From: DATAMF01 sp964472565
Lineage (GTDB): Bacteria; Chloroflexota; Anaerolineae; Aggregatilineales; Aggregatilineaceae
Direction of reading: 5' to 3'
Assembly (NCBI GenBank): GCA_964472565.1
Contig: CAYYNB010000170.1
Coordinates: 1-12,817 of the forward strand
DNA length: 12,817 nt
In this document: positions 6,922 through 12,817 of the stretch, piece by piece
How the letters are laid out: each line of letters starts with the position of its first letter
Position numbering within the stretch: position 1 is the first letter of the stretch
Translations under genes and position numbers: made by a program
The notes under the pieces: model-generated
The model's database searches: none
Told to the model about the DNA's origin: nothing
What the model saw: only the letters and a program-made list of their open reading frames with translations

Positions 6922-6949
6922 AGAGGCGAGTGTTTCGCCGCTCGCCTCT
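6922..6949. terminator. Hairpin terminator shared by convergent genes
   Basis: A 9-bp perfect stem AGAGGCGAG / CTCGCCTCT (6922-6930 with 6941-6949) has a 10-base loop. Read on the minus strand it is followed by TTTAATAT, a fair rho-independent terminator for the leftward operon. On the plus strand the following bases are less T-rich, so it is weaker for the aminopeptidase gene. Its right arm overlaps the TAG stop codon of the DUF2785 gene. Confidence 0.7.
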
Positions 6950-7799
6950 AATCATACGCAAACCCAAACGACCGCAGCGCCGTAAGTATCTCTGGAACCC
7001 AGTCCTGAACCGGCTCCGGCAGTTCCTTCGCCAGCATCAACCGCACATACAGCGCCCGTAAAAAGTTTTTGGTGTTCACATACGCGCTGTGCGGCGCTTC
7101 GTCGATCATCAGATTCTGGCGTGAGGTCCGCTGCATTAATCCCGCCAGATTCCCGATCCACGCCGTCAAAAATGCCCCGGAATACATTCCCCGCTTGAGC
7201 GCTGTCACGGCTGCCACGCTCAACCGTTCGTCCTCATCGTTATGAAAAATATAACCTGACGGCATCATCACTTTCGCGCCAATCGCGTTTAGGATGCGTT
7301 CCAAATCCGCCGCCTGCACATAACGGCTTAACGCCAGTTCATCCACCCAGTCCGCCGTATGCGCCGCCGAATGTGCCCACCCTTTTTCCGCCACATATCC
7401 GCGCAGATCATGCTCATGGGCCAGATAATCCAATGCCGTATCGAGCAGAGATCGCACCTCGGCCTCGCTTAAAAATGGCTCATGATGGTTGTCATAATAC
7501 ATAATGCTCGCCAGCATCAGCGACGAAAAAGACCGCACCAATACGTTATCCGTACCCTGCTCGCCCAGCCCAATTTGCAGGTTAATACACATCTGCCGGA
7601 TCATCGCCCGCAGTTCGTCCGGCTGGTACTCACCCCGTGTGATCCACCGGATCAGCACAATATAGGCAATGTCATCCCGTAACACCGGGTCCGGAGAGCC
7701 AAGATAGCTGGTGAGTTCGGGAGTCAGATCAGAAATGGTATAACCGTCGGGCAGCACATACCCGTTGTCCATCACGGTCTTCCAAAACGACTTTTCCAC
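6948..7799 (-). CDS. DUF2785 family protein
   Basis: The 283-residue product, mostly alpha-helical and without signal peptide or membrane segment, matches the DUF2785 family through its core motif DLRGYVAEKGWAHSAAHTAD followed by WVDELA (131-155). The conserved Asp, Arg, Lys, His and Asp in this stretch look like a functional site, but no biochemical role is established to my knowledge. Translation starts at GTG 7799, two bases after the TAA of the upstream DinB gene. AAGGAG lies seven bases before it within the end of that gene, so the two are probably translationally coupled. An internal ATG at codon 10 is a less likely start because it has no comparable ribosome binding site. It is the last gene of the leftward unit, and its stop codon lies within the terminator hairpin. 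Confidence 0.85.
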   Translation of the reverse strand: MEKSFWKTVMDNGYVLPDGYTISDLTPELTSYLGSPDPVLRDDIAYIVLIRWITRGEYQPDELRAMIRQMCINLQIGLGEQGTDNVLVRSFSSLMLASIMYYDNHHEPFLSEAEVRSLLDTALDYLAHEHDLRGYVAEKGWAHSAAHTADWVDELALSRYVQAADLERILNAIGAKVMMPSGYIFHNDEDERLSVAAVTALKRGMYSGAFLTAWIGNLAGLMQRTSRQNLMIDEAPHSAYVNTKNFLRALYVRLMLAKELPEPVQDWVPEILTALRSFGFAYD

Positions 7800-7801
7800 G
7801 C

Positions 7802-8269
7802 TTATGCTCCTTCTTTCAGCAGCGCCGCAATCTCCTGCGCATGCATGCGTTCATGCAGCGCAATCACCCGAAATATTTCATCCACCGTTTTATTCCCCAG
7901 CGCTGGATGCGGCACATTGATCGCCAAATGTTCTTCACTCAGGCTTTGCAGCAGCGTCTCTGTGGCATGCCGCTGTTCATCCAACCCGGTCCGAATAGCC
8001 GCATAAGACAAATTGCCACGTTCAGCCAGCCGCTTTTGGTTGTGTTCATCCAGCGAAAATTCACCGGGGATCAAATCCATTCGTCCCAATATAGACACTT
8101 CAATCACCTGACGGTGATCCTCTTCCGCGTTCACCAAATGAATCAGAATTTGCCGGATACTCCACCCGTCGCTGCTGCGCCGTTCTAACAAATTCTCGTT
8201 AAGTGCTGCGATGACTGATAATAACGTTTCTCTGCTTTTAGCCAGTTTGACCAGAATTTGCTGCGCCAT
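7802..8269 (-). CDS. DinB-fold protein (DinB_2 type, putative metal-binding)
   Basis: The 155-residue product belongs to the DinB/YfiT-like four-helix bundle superfamily. It shows the three-His metal site typical of the fold: His44 in the first long helix (WSIRQILIHLVNAEED) and His139 and His143 in the last (ALHERMHAQEI). Members include bacillithiol- and mycothiol-dependent transferases and damage-inducible proteins of unknown activity; which applies here cannot be decided. I place the start at ATG 8269, with GAGGA just before it. A longer in-frame reading back to 8479 overlaps the response regulator coding sequence, so it is not used. It lies 7 bp after the response regulator and 2 bp before DUF2785. 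It has no signal peptide and is likely cytosolic. Confidence 0.85.
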   Translation of the reverse strand: MAQQILVKLAKSRETLLSVIAALNENLLERRSSDGWSIRQILIHLVNAEEDHRQVIEVSILGRMDLIPGEFSLDEHNQKRLAERGNLSYAAIRTGLDEQRHATETLLQSLSEEHLAINVPHPALGNKTVDEIFRVIALHERMHAQEIAALLKEGA

Positions 8270-8276
8270 CCCATCC

Positions 8277-8657
8277 TCATTTCTGTACTTGGATAAGCAG
8301 TCGATCCAGTTCAGCCAGCAGATCAGGAAACCGAACGGGCTTGGTGATATAGGCACTCGCGCCCGCTTCAATCGCCTTTGTTTTAGACGCCGGATCGGTG
8401 CGCGCCGACACGATAATAATCGGCATCGTCGCAAAAGCAGGCAGGGCGCGTAACGTTTGGCATACCTTAAATCCGTCAATGTCCGGCAGCATCAAGTCTA
8501 GTAGGAGCGCATCAGGTGTTTCCTTCTCGACGAGCGACAGCCCCTCTTGACCCGAATAGACTCCTCGCACCTGATACCCTTTCAGCTTGAGAAAAGTCGA
8601 GAGCATATCCACCATGAGCGGTTCATCGTCCACAATGGCTAAGATTTTTCCGGGCAT
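8277..8657 (-). CDS. Single-domain response regulator (CheY-like receiver)
   Basis: The 126-residue product is a bare receiver domain with no output domain. The acidic pocket is VDDE (Asp10, Asp11), the phosphoacceptor is Asp54 in LLLDLMLPDIDG, the switch Ser84 is in IIIVSAR, and the conserved Lys106 is in ITKP. It should accept phosphate from a histidine kinase and act by protein-protein contact, but no kinase is in the window. I choose ATG 8657 as start because AGGAG lies six bases before it (AGGAGAAAAATATG). The in-frame ATG five codons upstream has no such site and would contain the Shine-Dalgarno sequence. It lies 15 bp after the end of the broken GNAT reading frame and 7 bp before the DinB gene, so it is likely in one transcription unit with the DinB and DUF2785 genes. 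Confidence 0.93.
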   Translation of the reverse strand: MPGKILAIVDDEPLMVDMLSTFLKLKGYQVRGVYSGQEGLSLVEKETPDALLLDLMLPDIDGFKVCQTLRALPAFATMPIIIVSARTDPASKTKAIEAGASAYITKPVRFPDLLAELDRLLIQVQK

Positions 8658-8672
8658 ATTTTTCTCCTGCAT

Positions 8673-8855
8673 TTAAGTGAGGGATTTCTCATAGAACCGG
8701 AAACGCTTATAAGGCCGGCCTCCAAGCGCTTCCACAATATGACGCATCGGCTGGTTAGTTTCCAAAACCCACCCGGCGTCAGCGAATTCCCAGTGCATTT
8801 CCGCAGTTAGTTGTAACAGCTTATCAAGCAATTCGACAAACATTGCTATGTTTAA
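8673..8855 (-). pseudogene. Severed C-terminal part of GNAT-like paralog 1
   Basis: After the in-frame TGA at 8856-8858 the same frame stays open for 60 codons to a TAA at 8673. The stretch aligns without gaps to the C-termini of the two paralogs: MFVELLDKLL, then EMHWEFADAGWVLETNQPMR, then PYKRFRFYEKSL, against EMGWEYADGGWVLETNEPMQ and YKRYRFYERKLK in paralog 3. No Shine-Dalgarno sequence precedes the ATG at 8843, so separate translation is unlikely. The frame is intact, so no indel is involved. The conserved fragment suggests recent inactivation or occasional read-through. Confidence 0.8.
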
Positions 8856-9845
8856 TCAGATATTCTGAAATTCCGGATCAACACCCATCAGGGCGATCCG
8901 AATCCGGTTGATTTTGGGGCGCAGCTTCCAATGCCAGAAAACGTGCAGCAGCGAAAGAGGTTCTGGTTTGCCAGGGCGTGGATAAGCACGGCTGAGCGGC
9001 TGGTTCATATCGGGAATCCCCATCAGGAATCCGGCGGGTTTTCCATCCACATCCGCAAAAAAAGCCAGGCGCGGTTCCAAAAATTGCGAAAGCTGCTTGG
9101 CAACATCCTCAATCTCGATCTCGCTCAGAGGTACAAACCCCCAGTTATCAATCCAGGCCCGGTTGTAGATCTGCTGAAGATTCCGAAATTCGCGCCGAAT
9201 TTCCCTGCCATTTTTCGGCGTGCGGACCGTGATGTGGCGTCGTTCGTTATTTTTACGCGTCACCCGAAACGACTGCTCCAACTTTTTCGATCCCTGGAAG
9301 TCGGGCAAAACGAACGAATAGCTGTACATATCCATACGCTGTGCAAATCCCAGCGTATTTTCAATGAAGGTCTGGTAGTATGGCGGGTTATAGGGCATCA
9401 GAATCGCTGGGGAATCATCAAACCCCTGGATCAGCAGCCCGCATTCCTCGTTGGTCGAAAACGTCGCCGGGCCGCGCAGCACATCGTAGCCTTTGCCCTG
9501 GACATATGCCGCCGCGCAGTTTAACAAGGCGGCTGCGGCTTCCTGATCTTCATAAACCTCAAAGGCCCCAAAGAAGCCAATATGCTCGTGCCGGATTTCG
9601 TTGTGGCGATGGTTAATAAAAGCCGCAATCGTCCCAACCGGTTTGTTGCCCCGCCACGCCAGAAAATAGTCCCCTTCCATGTACTTCCAACTGGGGTTAT
9701 GCGCGCGGTCAAATTTGTGTTTTTGCATCGAGAACAACGGCGGAACCCAATAGGGGTCGTTTTGATAGAGCAGCCAGGGGAAAGTTAAAAAGGTCTTGTA
9801 GTCAGCTTTGGTCTTCACTGGACGGACAACAACTGGCTCAGACAT
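8856..9845 (-). CDS. GNAT-like acyltransferase paralog 1, truncated by in-frame TGA
   Basis: This 329-residue product is the third and most downstream of three tandem paralogs. It carries the family opening FPWLLYQNDPYWVPPL, the AWRGNKPVGTIAAFINHRHNE core, the RGPATFSTNEECG segment and MPYNPPYY. It stops after MGVDPEFQNI at a TGA (8856-8858). In the paralogs the following residues are GVE or GVEAAM, the second half of the acetyl-CoA-binding motif (EFRGLGVEAA in paralog 2). A Gly codon GGA changed to TGA would explain the stop; the same motif also has Gln and Asn for Arg and Gly, so decay goes beyond one base. The product probably lacks cofactor binding and the last C-terminal helices. ATG 9845 is preceded by GGGAGG. 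The gene lies after a strong terminator, so it should need its own promoter, which I could not define. GNAT-like function is inferred from motifs. Confidence 0.8.
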   Translation of the reverse strand: MSEPVVVRPVKTKADYKTFLTFPWLLYQNDPYWVPPLFSMQKHKFDRAHNPSWKYMEGDYFLAWRGNKPVGTIAAFINHRHNEIRHEHIGFFGAFEVYEDQEAAAALLNCAAAYVQGKGYDVLRGPATFSTNEECGLLIQGFDDSPAILMPYNPPYYQTFIENTLGFAQRMDMYSYSFVLPDFQGSKKLEQSFRVTRKNNERRHITVRTPKNGREIRREFRNLQQIYNRAWIDNWGFVPLSEIEIEDVAKQLSQFLEPRLAFFADVDGKPAGFLMGIPDMNQPLSRAYPRPGKPEPLSLLHVFWHWKLRPKINRIRIALMGVDPEFQNI

Positions 9846-9868
9846 AAAACCTCCCGGTTGATAATGAC

Positions 9869-9879
9869 GGATACTATCC
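9869..9879. promoter_or_regulatory. Palindrome upstream of GNAT-like paralog 1
   Basis: GGATACTATCC is an 11-bp perfect palindrome around a central C, 24 bases before the start codon at 9845 and between it and the terminator of paralog 2. It could be an operator. No convincing -35/-10 pair was found with it. Confidence 0.25.
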
Positions 9880-9901
9880 TACTCGAATTTGAATCGGTAA
9901 C

Positions 9902-9926
9902 AAAAAACCCCTCAGTGAAGAGGGGT
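9902..9926 (-). terminator. Rho-independent terminator of GNAT-like paralog 2
   Basis: The 7-bp stem ACCCCTC / GAGGGGT (9907-9913 with 9920-9926) with a 6-base loop starts seven bases after the TAA of paralog 2. On the minus strand it is followed by a run of five further T (complement of 9902-9906). It separates paralogs 3 and 2 from paralog 1 and the regulator operon. Confidence 0.85.
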
Positions 9927-9933
9927 CAACAGA

Positions 9934-11373
9934 TTAATCGTCGTCGCGTCCGCGCCACACAGGAAACGGAACGCGTGCCGCCCGCTGTTTGATCGCGCGT
10001 GGGAGATGTGCATTACGGCGTATCACATGGGGAACAATTTGCCGCGACTTAAAGGTCTGCGATACCAATTTCCGCCGGCGAATCGTGGTTGTCACCGTGG
10101 TTGTCACCACACGCCGCGACTGCAAGGATCGCGTCTTGATTGTATGCTGCCACTGCGAACGGCGCGAACGGCGCACCGGCGGCTGCGGACGGATCGGATG
10201 GGTGGGCGACAGTACGCGCTCGTAGAGGCAGTACTGCTTGTAATCTTCGACATTGTAACCTTCCACAAGCCGCTGCATGCCCTCATTGGCTTCCAGAACC
10301 CAGCCTGCGTCAGCATGACTCCAGCCCATTTCACGAGCAATGCCCTTCGCCTGATCGATCAATTCGGCAAACATCGCCGCTTCGACGCCCAAACCCCGAA
10401 ATTCCGCCTGCACACCCATCAACGGAATGCGAATACGGTTGATTTTGGAGCGCAGTTTCCAGTGCCACCACATCTGCATCATGCTCAGAATGTCCGGCTT
10501 GCCGGGATGCGCATATGCATAGCGCATCGGCTGGTTGATGTCGGGGAACGCCATCAGAAAGGCCGCCGGTTCGCCGCGCACTTCCGCAATGATCGTCAAA
10601 CGCGGATCAAGATAGCGCCGGATGTCCTGCACCATCGCTTCCAATTCACTGTCCGACAAGGGCACAAATCCCCAGTTATTATCCCAAACCGTGTTGTAGA
10701 TCGACTTGACGATCTCCAAATCCTGTTTGATGTGCTTGGGGTCAACCGCCCGCACGGTGATCTGGCGGCGTTCGTTGTTGCGCCGAGTCACGCGCAGCAG
10801 TTGGTCAATTTTCTTCGATTCCAGGGCGCTTTCCAGCGTGATAGTATAACTATACAGGTTCATGACCCGGTGATAACCCGGCGCATGATCCAGCAGGCAG
10901 TGATAGTAAGGGTAATTGTACGGCATCACCAACACGGGAATGTCATCAAAACCTTTGACCAGTACGCCAGCCTCATCGTTCAGGGAAAAAGTCACCGGGC
11001 CGCGTATCGCCTGACAACCGCGCGCTTCCAGGTAATGGGCAGCGGTATCGAGGAGCGCATTGGCAGCTTCCTGATCGTCAAAGACATCAAAAACCCCGAA
11101 GAAACCCATCGCTTCGTGATGATAACTATTGTGGCGGTGATTGATAAAAGCGGCAATCGTGCCCACCGGCTGATCACCGCGCCACGCGATAAAATAATCC
11201 CCTTCCAGATGCTGCCAGGTCGGATTCTTACGTTTGCTGAGCTTATTCCGGTGCGATGCAACCAGCGGCGGCACCCAATAGGGATCTCCCTTGTAGAGCA
11301 TCCAGGGAAACCGGACGAGAGTTCGGAAGTCCGCCCGTGTTTCGACTTTGCGGACGATTAACGAGTCGGTCAT
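9934..11373 (-). CDS. GNAT-like acyltransferase paralog 2 with basic C-terminal extension
   Basis: The 479-residue product has a core of about 388 residues matching the other two copies: FPWMLYKGDPYWVPPL near the N-terminus, AWRGDQPVGTIAAFINHRHN, RGPVTFSLNDEAG, MPYNYPYY, NNWGFVPLSDSELE, and the acetyl-CoA motif EFRGLGVEAAMF, which is intact. ATG 11373 is chosen because it gives MTDSLIVRKV, collinear with MSDAVVVRPV and MSEPVVVRPV; GGAG lies 10 bases upstream. A reading from TTG 11394 is open but not supported. After YERVL a 91-residue tail (about 389-479) is present only in this copy. It has 23 Arg/Lys, a TTTVTTT stretch and a final DDD, and looks disordered and nucleic-acid- or membrane-binding. 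It is probably cotranscribed with paralog 3, 65 bp upstream, and ends at its own terminator. The acyl acceptor is unknown. Confidence 0.85.
   Translation of the reverse strand: MTDSLIVRKVETRADFRTLVRFPWMLYKGDPYWVPPLVASHRNKLSKRKNPTWQHLEGDYFIAWRGDQPVGTIAAFINHRHNSYHHEAMGFFGVFDVFDDQEAANALLDTAAHYLEARGCQAIRGPVTFSLNDEAGVLVKGFDDIPVLVMPYNYPYYHCLLDHAPGYHRVMNLYSYTITLESALESKKIDQLLRVTRRNNERRQITVRAVDPKHIKQDLEIVKSIYNTVWDNNWGFVPLSDSELEAMVQDIRRYLDPRLTIIAEVRGEPAAFLMAFPDINQPMRYAYAHPGKPDILSMMQMWWHWKLRSKINRIRIPLMGVQAEFRGLGVEAAMFAELIDQAKGIAREMGWSHADAGWVLEANEGMQRLVEGYNVEDYKQYCLYERVLSPTHPIRPQPPVRRSRRSQWQHTIKTRSLQSRRVVTTTVTTTIRRRKLVSQTFKSRQIVPHVIRRNAHLPRAIKQRAARVPFPVWRGRDDD
10085..10108. repeat. 12-bp tandem repeat in the tail of paralog 2
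   Basis: GTGGTTGTCACC occurs twice in direct succession (10085-10096 and 10097-10108). On the coding strand it encodes the VTTT-VTTT element of the basic tail. Being a multiple of three, it keeps the frame. Confidence 0.8.
10155..10172. repeat. 9-bp tandem repeat in the tail of paralog 2
   Basis: GCGAACGGC occurs twice in tandem (10155-10163 and 10164-10172) and encodes part of the RRSRRS stretch of the basic tail of paralog 2. Confidence 0.7.
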
Positions 11374-11438
11374 GCCATATTTGCTCCAACACAATTTTTT
11401 TCTAAAACTTGAACTATATTACCACAGGTTCTCACCGT

Positions 11439-12599
11439 TTACTTGAGCTTTCGCTCATAGAATCGGTAGCGTTTATACACTGTTGCATTATAGGCTTCGA
11501 CCAGCCGCTGCATCGGTTCGTTCGTTTCCAGCACCCATCCACCATCGGCATATTCCCAGCCCATCTCAACCGCCGCATTATATGTCGCGACAAACATCGC
11601 CGATTCGACGCCAATCCCGCGATAGCCTTCCTGAACACCCATCAGCATAATCCGAATACGGGTAATTTTAGAGCGTATTTTCCAGTGCCAGAGCGATTGG
11701 AGCATACTGATAATATCGGGTTTGCCAGGGCGCGGATACGCGCGGAGCAGCACCTGGTTCATATCCGGGATCGCCAGCAAAAAGGCAATCGGTTGGTTCT
11801 CCACCGTCGCAAAATAGGCCAGGTGCGGTTCAAAATAATCACCGAGTTGGTGAACCAGTTCATCCAGTTCGATATTCGAAAAGGGCACAAATCCCCAGTT
11901 ATGATCCCACGCTTTGTTATAAATTTCCTTGAGCTTGACAAATTCCTGCTTCAGGTGCTTCATATCAAGTCGATGGACTGCGATCTGGCGGCGCTCGTTA
12001 TTTTTGGCTGTGATACGGAACAACTTGTCCAGCTTTTCGCGCGCATCCTGAATCCGTGTCAGGGTGATGTAATAGCTGTACAGGTCCATTGCCTTTTCAA
12101 AGCCGGGCGCATTCTCCATCAGGCGCTGGTAGTAAGGATAGTTGTACGGCATCAATACCAGCGGCGGATCGTCAAACCCCTCGATTAAGACGCCGCATTC
12201 TTCATTGGTGGAGAAGGTCGCGGGGCCGCGCAGCGCGTCGTAACCTTTGCCGCGCACATATTCGGCGGCAGTTTCGAGCAAAGCGTTGGCCGCTTCCTGG
12301 TCATCATAGACTTCAAACGCGCCGAAAAAACCAATATGTTCATGTTGAAATTCGTTGTGGCGGTGATTGATAAAGGCGGCAATCGTGCCGACCGGCTTGT
12401 CACCGCGCCACGCGACATAATATTCACCTTCGAGATGCTGCCAGGTGGGATTCTTCTTTTTGTCCAGCTTGTGCTTCTGATAACCAAGCAGCGGCGGCAC
12501 CCAATACGGATCATTTTTATAGAGTACCCAGGGAAAGTTAAAGAACGCTTGATAATCTTGCTTACTGGTAACAGGGCGTACAACGACCGCATCAGACAT
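11439..12599 (-). CDS. GNAT-like acyltransferase paralog 3 (intact, first of the tandem array)
   Basis: The 386-residue product is the most family-typical of the three copies. It has VRPVTSKQDYQAFFNFPWVL at the N-terminus, AWRGDKPVGTIAAFINHRHNE, FEVYDDQEAANALL, RGPATFSTNEECGVLIEGFD, MPYNYPYY and, near residue 320, the acyl-CoA-binding motif GYRGIGVESAMF. It ends in WVLETNEPMQRLVEAYNATVYKRYRFYERKLK fashion, the tail shared by all copies. Proteins of this kind are widespread in bacteria and annotated as N-acetyltransferase-like, but the substrate is not established to my knowledge. No signal peptide or membrane segment is evident. The ATG at 12599 follows GGAG with five bases between. A clear promoter was not found in the 160 bp to the divergent tRNA. 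No terminator separates it from paralog 2. Confidence 0.85.
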   Translation of the reverse strand: MSDAVVVRPVTSKQDYQAFFNFPWVLYKNDPYWVPPLLGYQKHKLDKKKNPTWQHLEGEYYVAWRGDKPVGTIAAFINHRHNEFQHEHIGFFGAFEVYDDQEAANALLETAAEYVRGKGYDALRGPATFSTNEECGVLIEGFDDPPLVLMPYNYPYYQRLMENAPGFEKAMDLYSYYITLTRIQDAREKLDKLFRITAKNNERRQIAVHRLDMKHLKQEFVKLKEIYNKAWDHNWGFVPFSNIELDELVHQLGDYFEPHLAYFATVENQPIAFLLAIPDMNQVLLRAYPRPGKPDIISMLQSLWHWKIRSKITRIRIMLMGVQEGYRGIGVESAMFVATYNAAVEMGWEYADGGWVLETNEPMQRLVEAYNATVYKRYRFYERKLK

Positions 12600-12714
12600 A
12601 GGAACTCCGAATTATTGCAATGACTCTTCGGTTAAATTCGCCTAATTCTATTCCGGTTCCTGAATATGGGGTAATACAAAGGAAACAAACGCCGAAATTA
12701 GTGCATTTTCCGCC

Positions 12715-12743
12715 TTGACAGCCTGCGTTCGCTTTGGTATCCT
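12715..12743 (+). promoter_or_regulatory. Strong promoter of tRNA-Asn
   Basis: A perfect TTGACA (12715-12720) is followed after 17 bases by TATCCT (12738-12743). Transcription would begin about 12 bases before the tRNA gene. This is the best sigma70-type promoter in the window and serves as the local reference. Confidence 0.8.
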
Positions 12744-12762
12744 TACGCCAGTTCGTTGACGG

Positions 12763-12817
12763 TCCTGAGTAGCTCAATGGCAGAGCAATCGGCTGTTAAC
12801 CGATGGGTTGTAGGTTC
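12763..12817 (+). tRNA. tRNA-Asn (anticodon GUU), 3' end beyond the window
   Basis: The first 55 bases of a tRNA are present. The acceptor strand is TCCTGAG (12763-12769). The D arm is GCTC / GAGC (12772-12775 with 12783-12786). The anticodon stem is ATCGG / CCGAT (12788-12792 with 12800-12804), with loop CTGTTAA holding anticodon GTT at 12795-12797. A 5-base variable loop and the start of the T arm (GTAGGTTC) follow. The T stem 3' side and the acceptor 3' strand lie beyond the window. Confidence 0.95.

Noticed and set aside
8270..8479. N-terminal extension of the DinB gene by 70 codons
   Set aside because: It overlaps the response regulator coding sequence in another frame and has no Shine-Dalgarno sequence, whereas ATG 8269 has one and begins at the domain.
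8856..8858. TGA read as glycine or selenocysteine
   Set aside because: Several intact genes in the window end in TGA, and no selenocysteine family or insertion-element hairpin is evident. Glycine recoding would also leave the other degenerate motif residues unexplained.
10006..12188. Long plus-strand open frames opposite the GNAT-like genes (451 and 259 codons)
   Set aside because: They are antisense shadows of strongly conserved paralogs, without ribosome binding sites or recognisable domains.
1..12817. CRISPR array, insertion sequence, prophage or toxin-antitoxin genes
   Set aside because: No regularly spaced repeats, transposase, terminal inverted repeats, integrase or small paired ORFs could be supported.

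Overview
The window looks like a piece of a bacterial chromosome, most plausibly from an Anaerolineae-like member of the Chloroflexota. That placement is an inference. It rests on the GroEL type, the moderately GC-rich codon use, the mix of M24/M29 peptidases, TPR proteins and the large 'FPW.LYK.DPYWVPPL' GNAT-type proteins. No 16S rRNA or other decisive marker is present. TGA is an ordinary stop codon here, since several intact genes end with it.

Layout. (1) 1-142: two terminators. One faces right and ends a gene outside the window; the other faces left and ends groL. (2) 167-1834, minus: groL (60-kDa chaperonin), alone and without groES. (3) 1835-2396: a 560-bp intergenic region with a sigma70-type promoter, a LexA-like box inside its spacer, a 13-bp tandem repeat, a strong hairpin, and two copies of a repeat with G9 and G7 tracts. 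(4) 2397-6906, plus: an M24-fold protein that has lost most metal ligands; a membrane-anchored TPR protein; a phosphotransferase-fold protein that overlaps the TPR gene by four bases and lacks the second catalytic aspartate; and an apparently intact M29 aminopeptidase. (5) 6922-6949: a hairpin shared by the convergent plus and minus units. (6) 6948-12599, minus: reading in the direction of transcription, three tandem paralogous GNAT-like proteins (386 aa, 479 aa with a basic tail, 329 aa broken by an in-frame TGA), then a lone receiver-domain response regulator, a DinB-fold protein and a DUF2785 protein. (7) 12715-12817, plus: a strong promoter and the 5' part of tRNA-Asn(GUU), cut by the window end.

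How the genes work together. groL, the M29 aminopeptidase and the tRNA are housekeeping functions. The TPR and kinase-fold genes are translationally coupled and probably work together at the membrane, in a role not known. The three GNAT-like genes are a local tandem expansion in which one copy is decaying and another has gained a low-complexity basic C-terminus. The last three genes of the minus strand (regulator, DinB, DUF2785) are packed within 2-7 bp and look like an operon. It may be co-transcribed with the broken GNAT copy, whose reading frame would end 15 bp before the regulator.

I see no convincing new defence or mobile system, no CRISPR array, no insertion sequence and no phage genes. 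The most noteworthy signals are the nonsense codon in the GNAT acetyl-CoA motif, the repetitive tail of the second GNAT copy, the two neighbouring enzyme-fold proteins with missing catalytic residues, and the G-tract repeats in the leader of the M24 gene.
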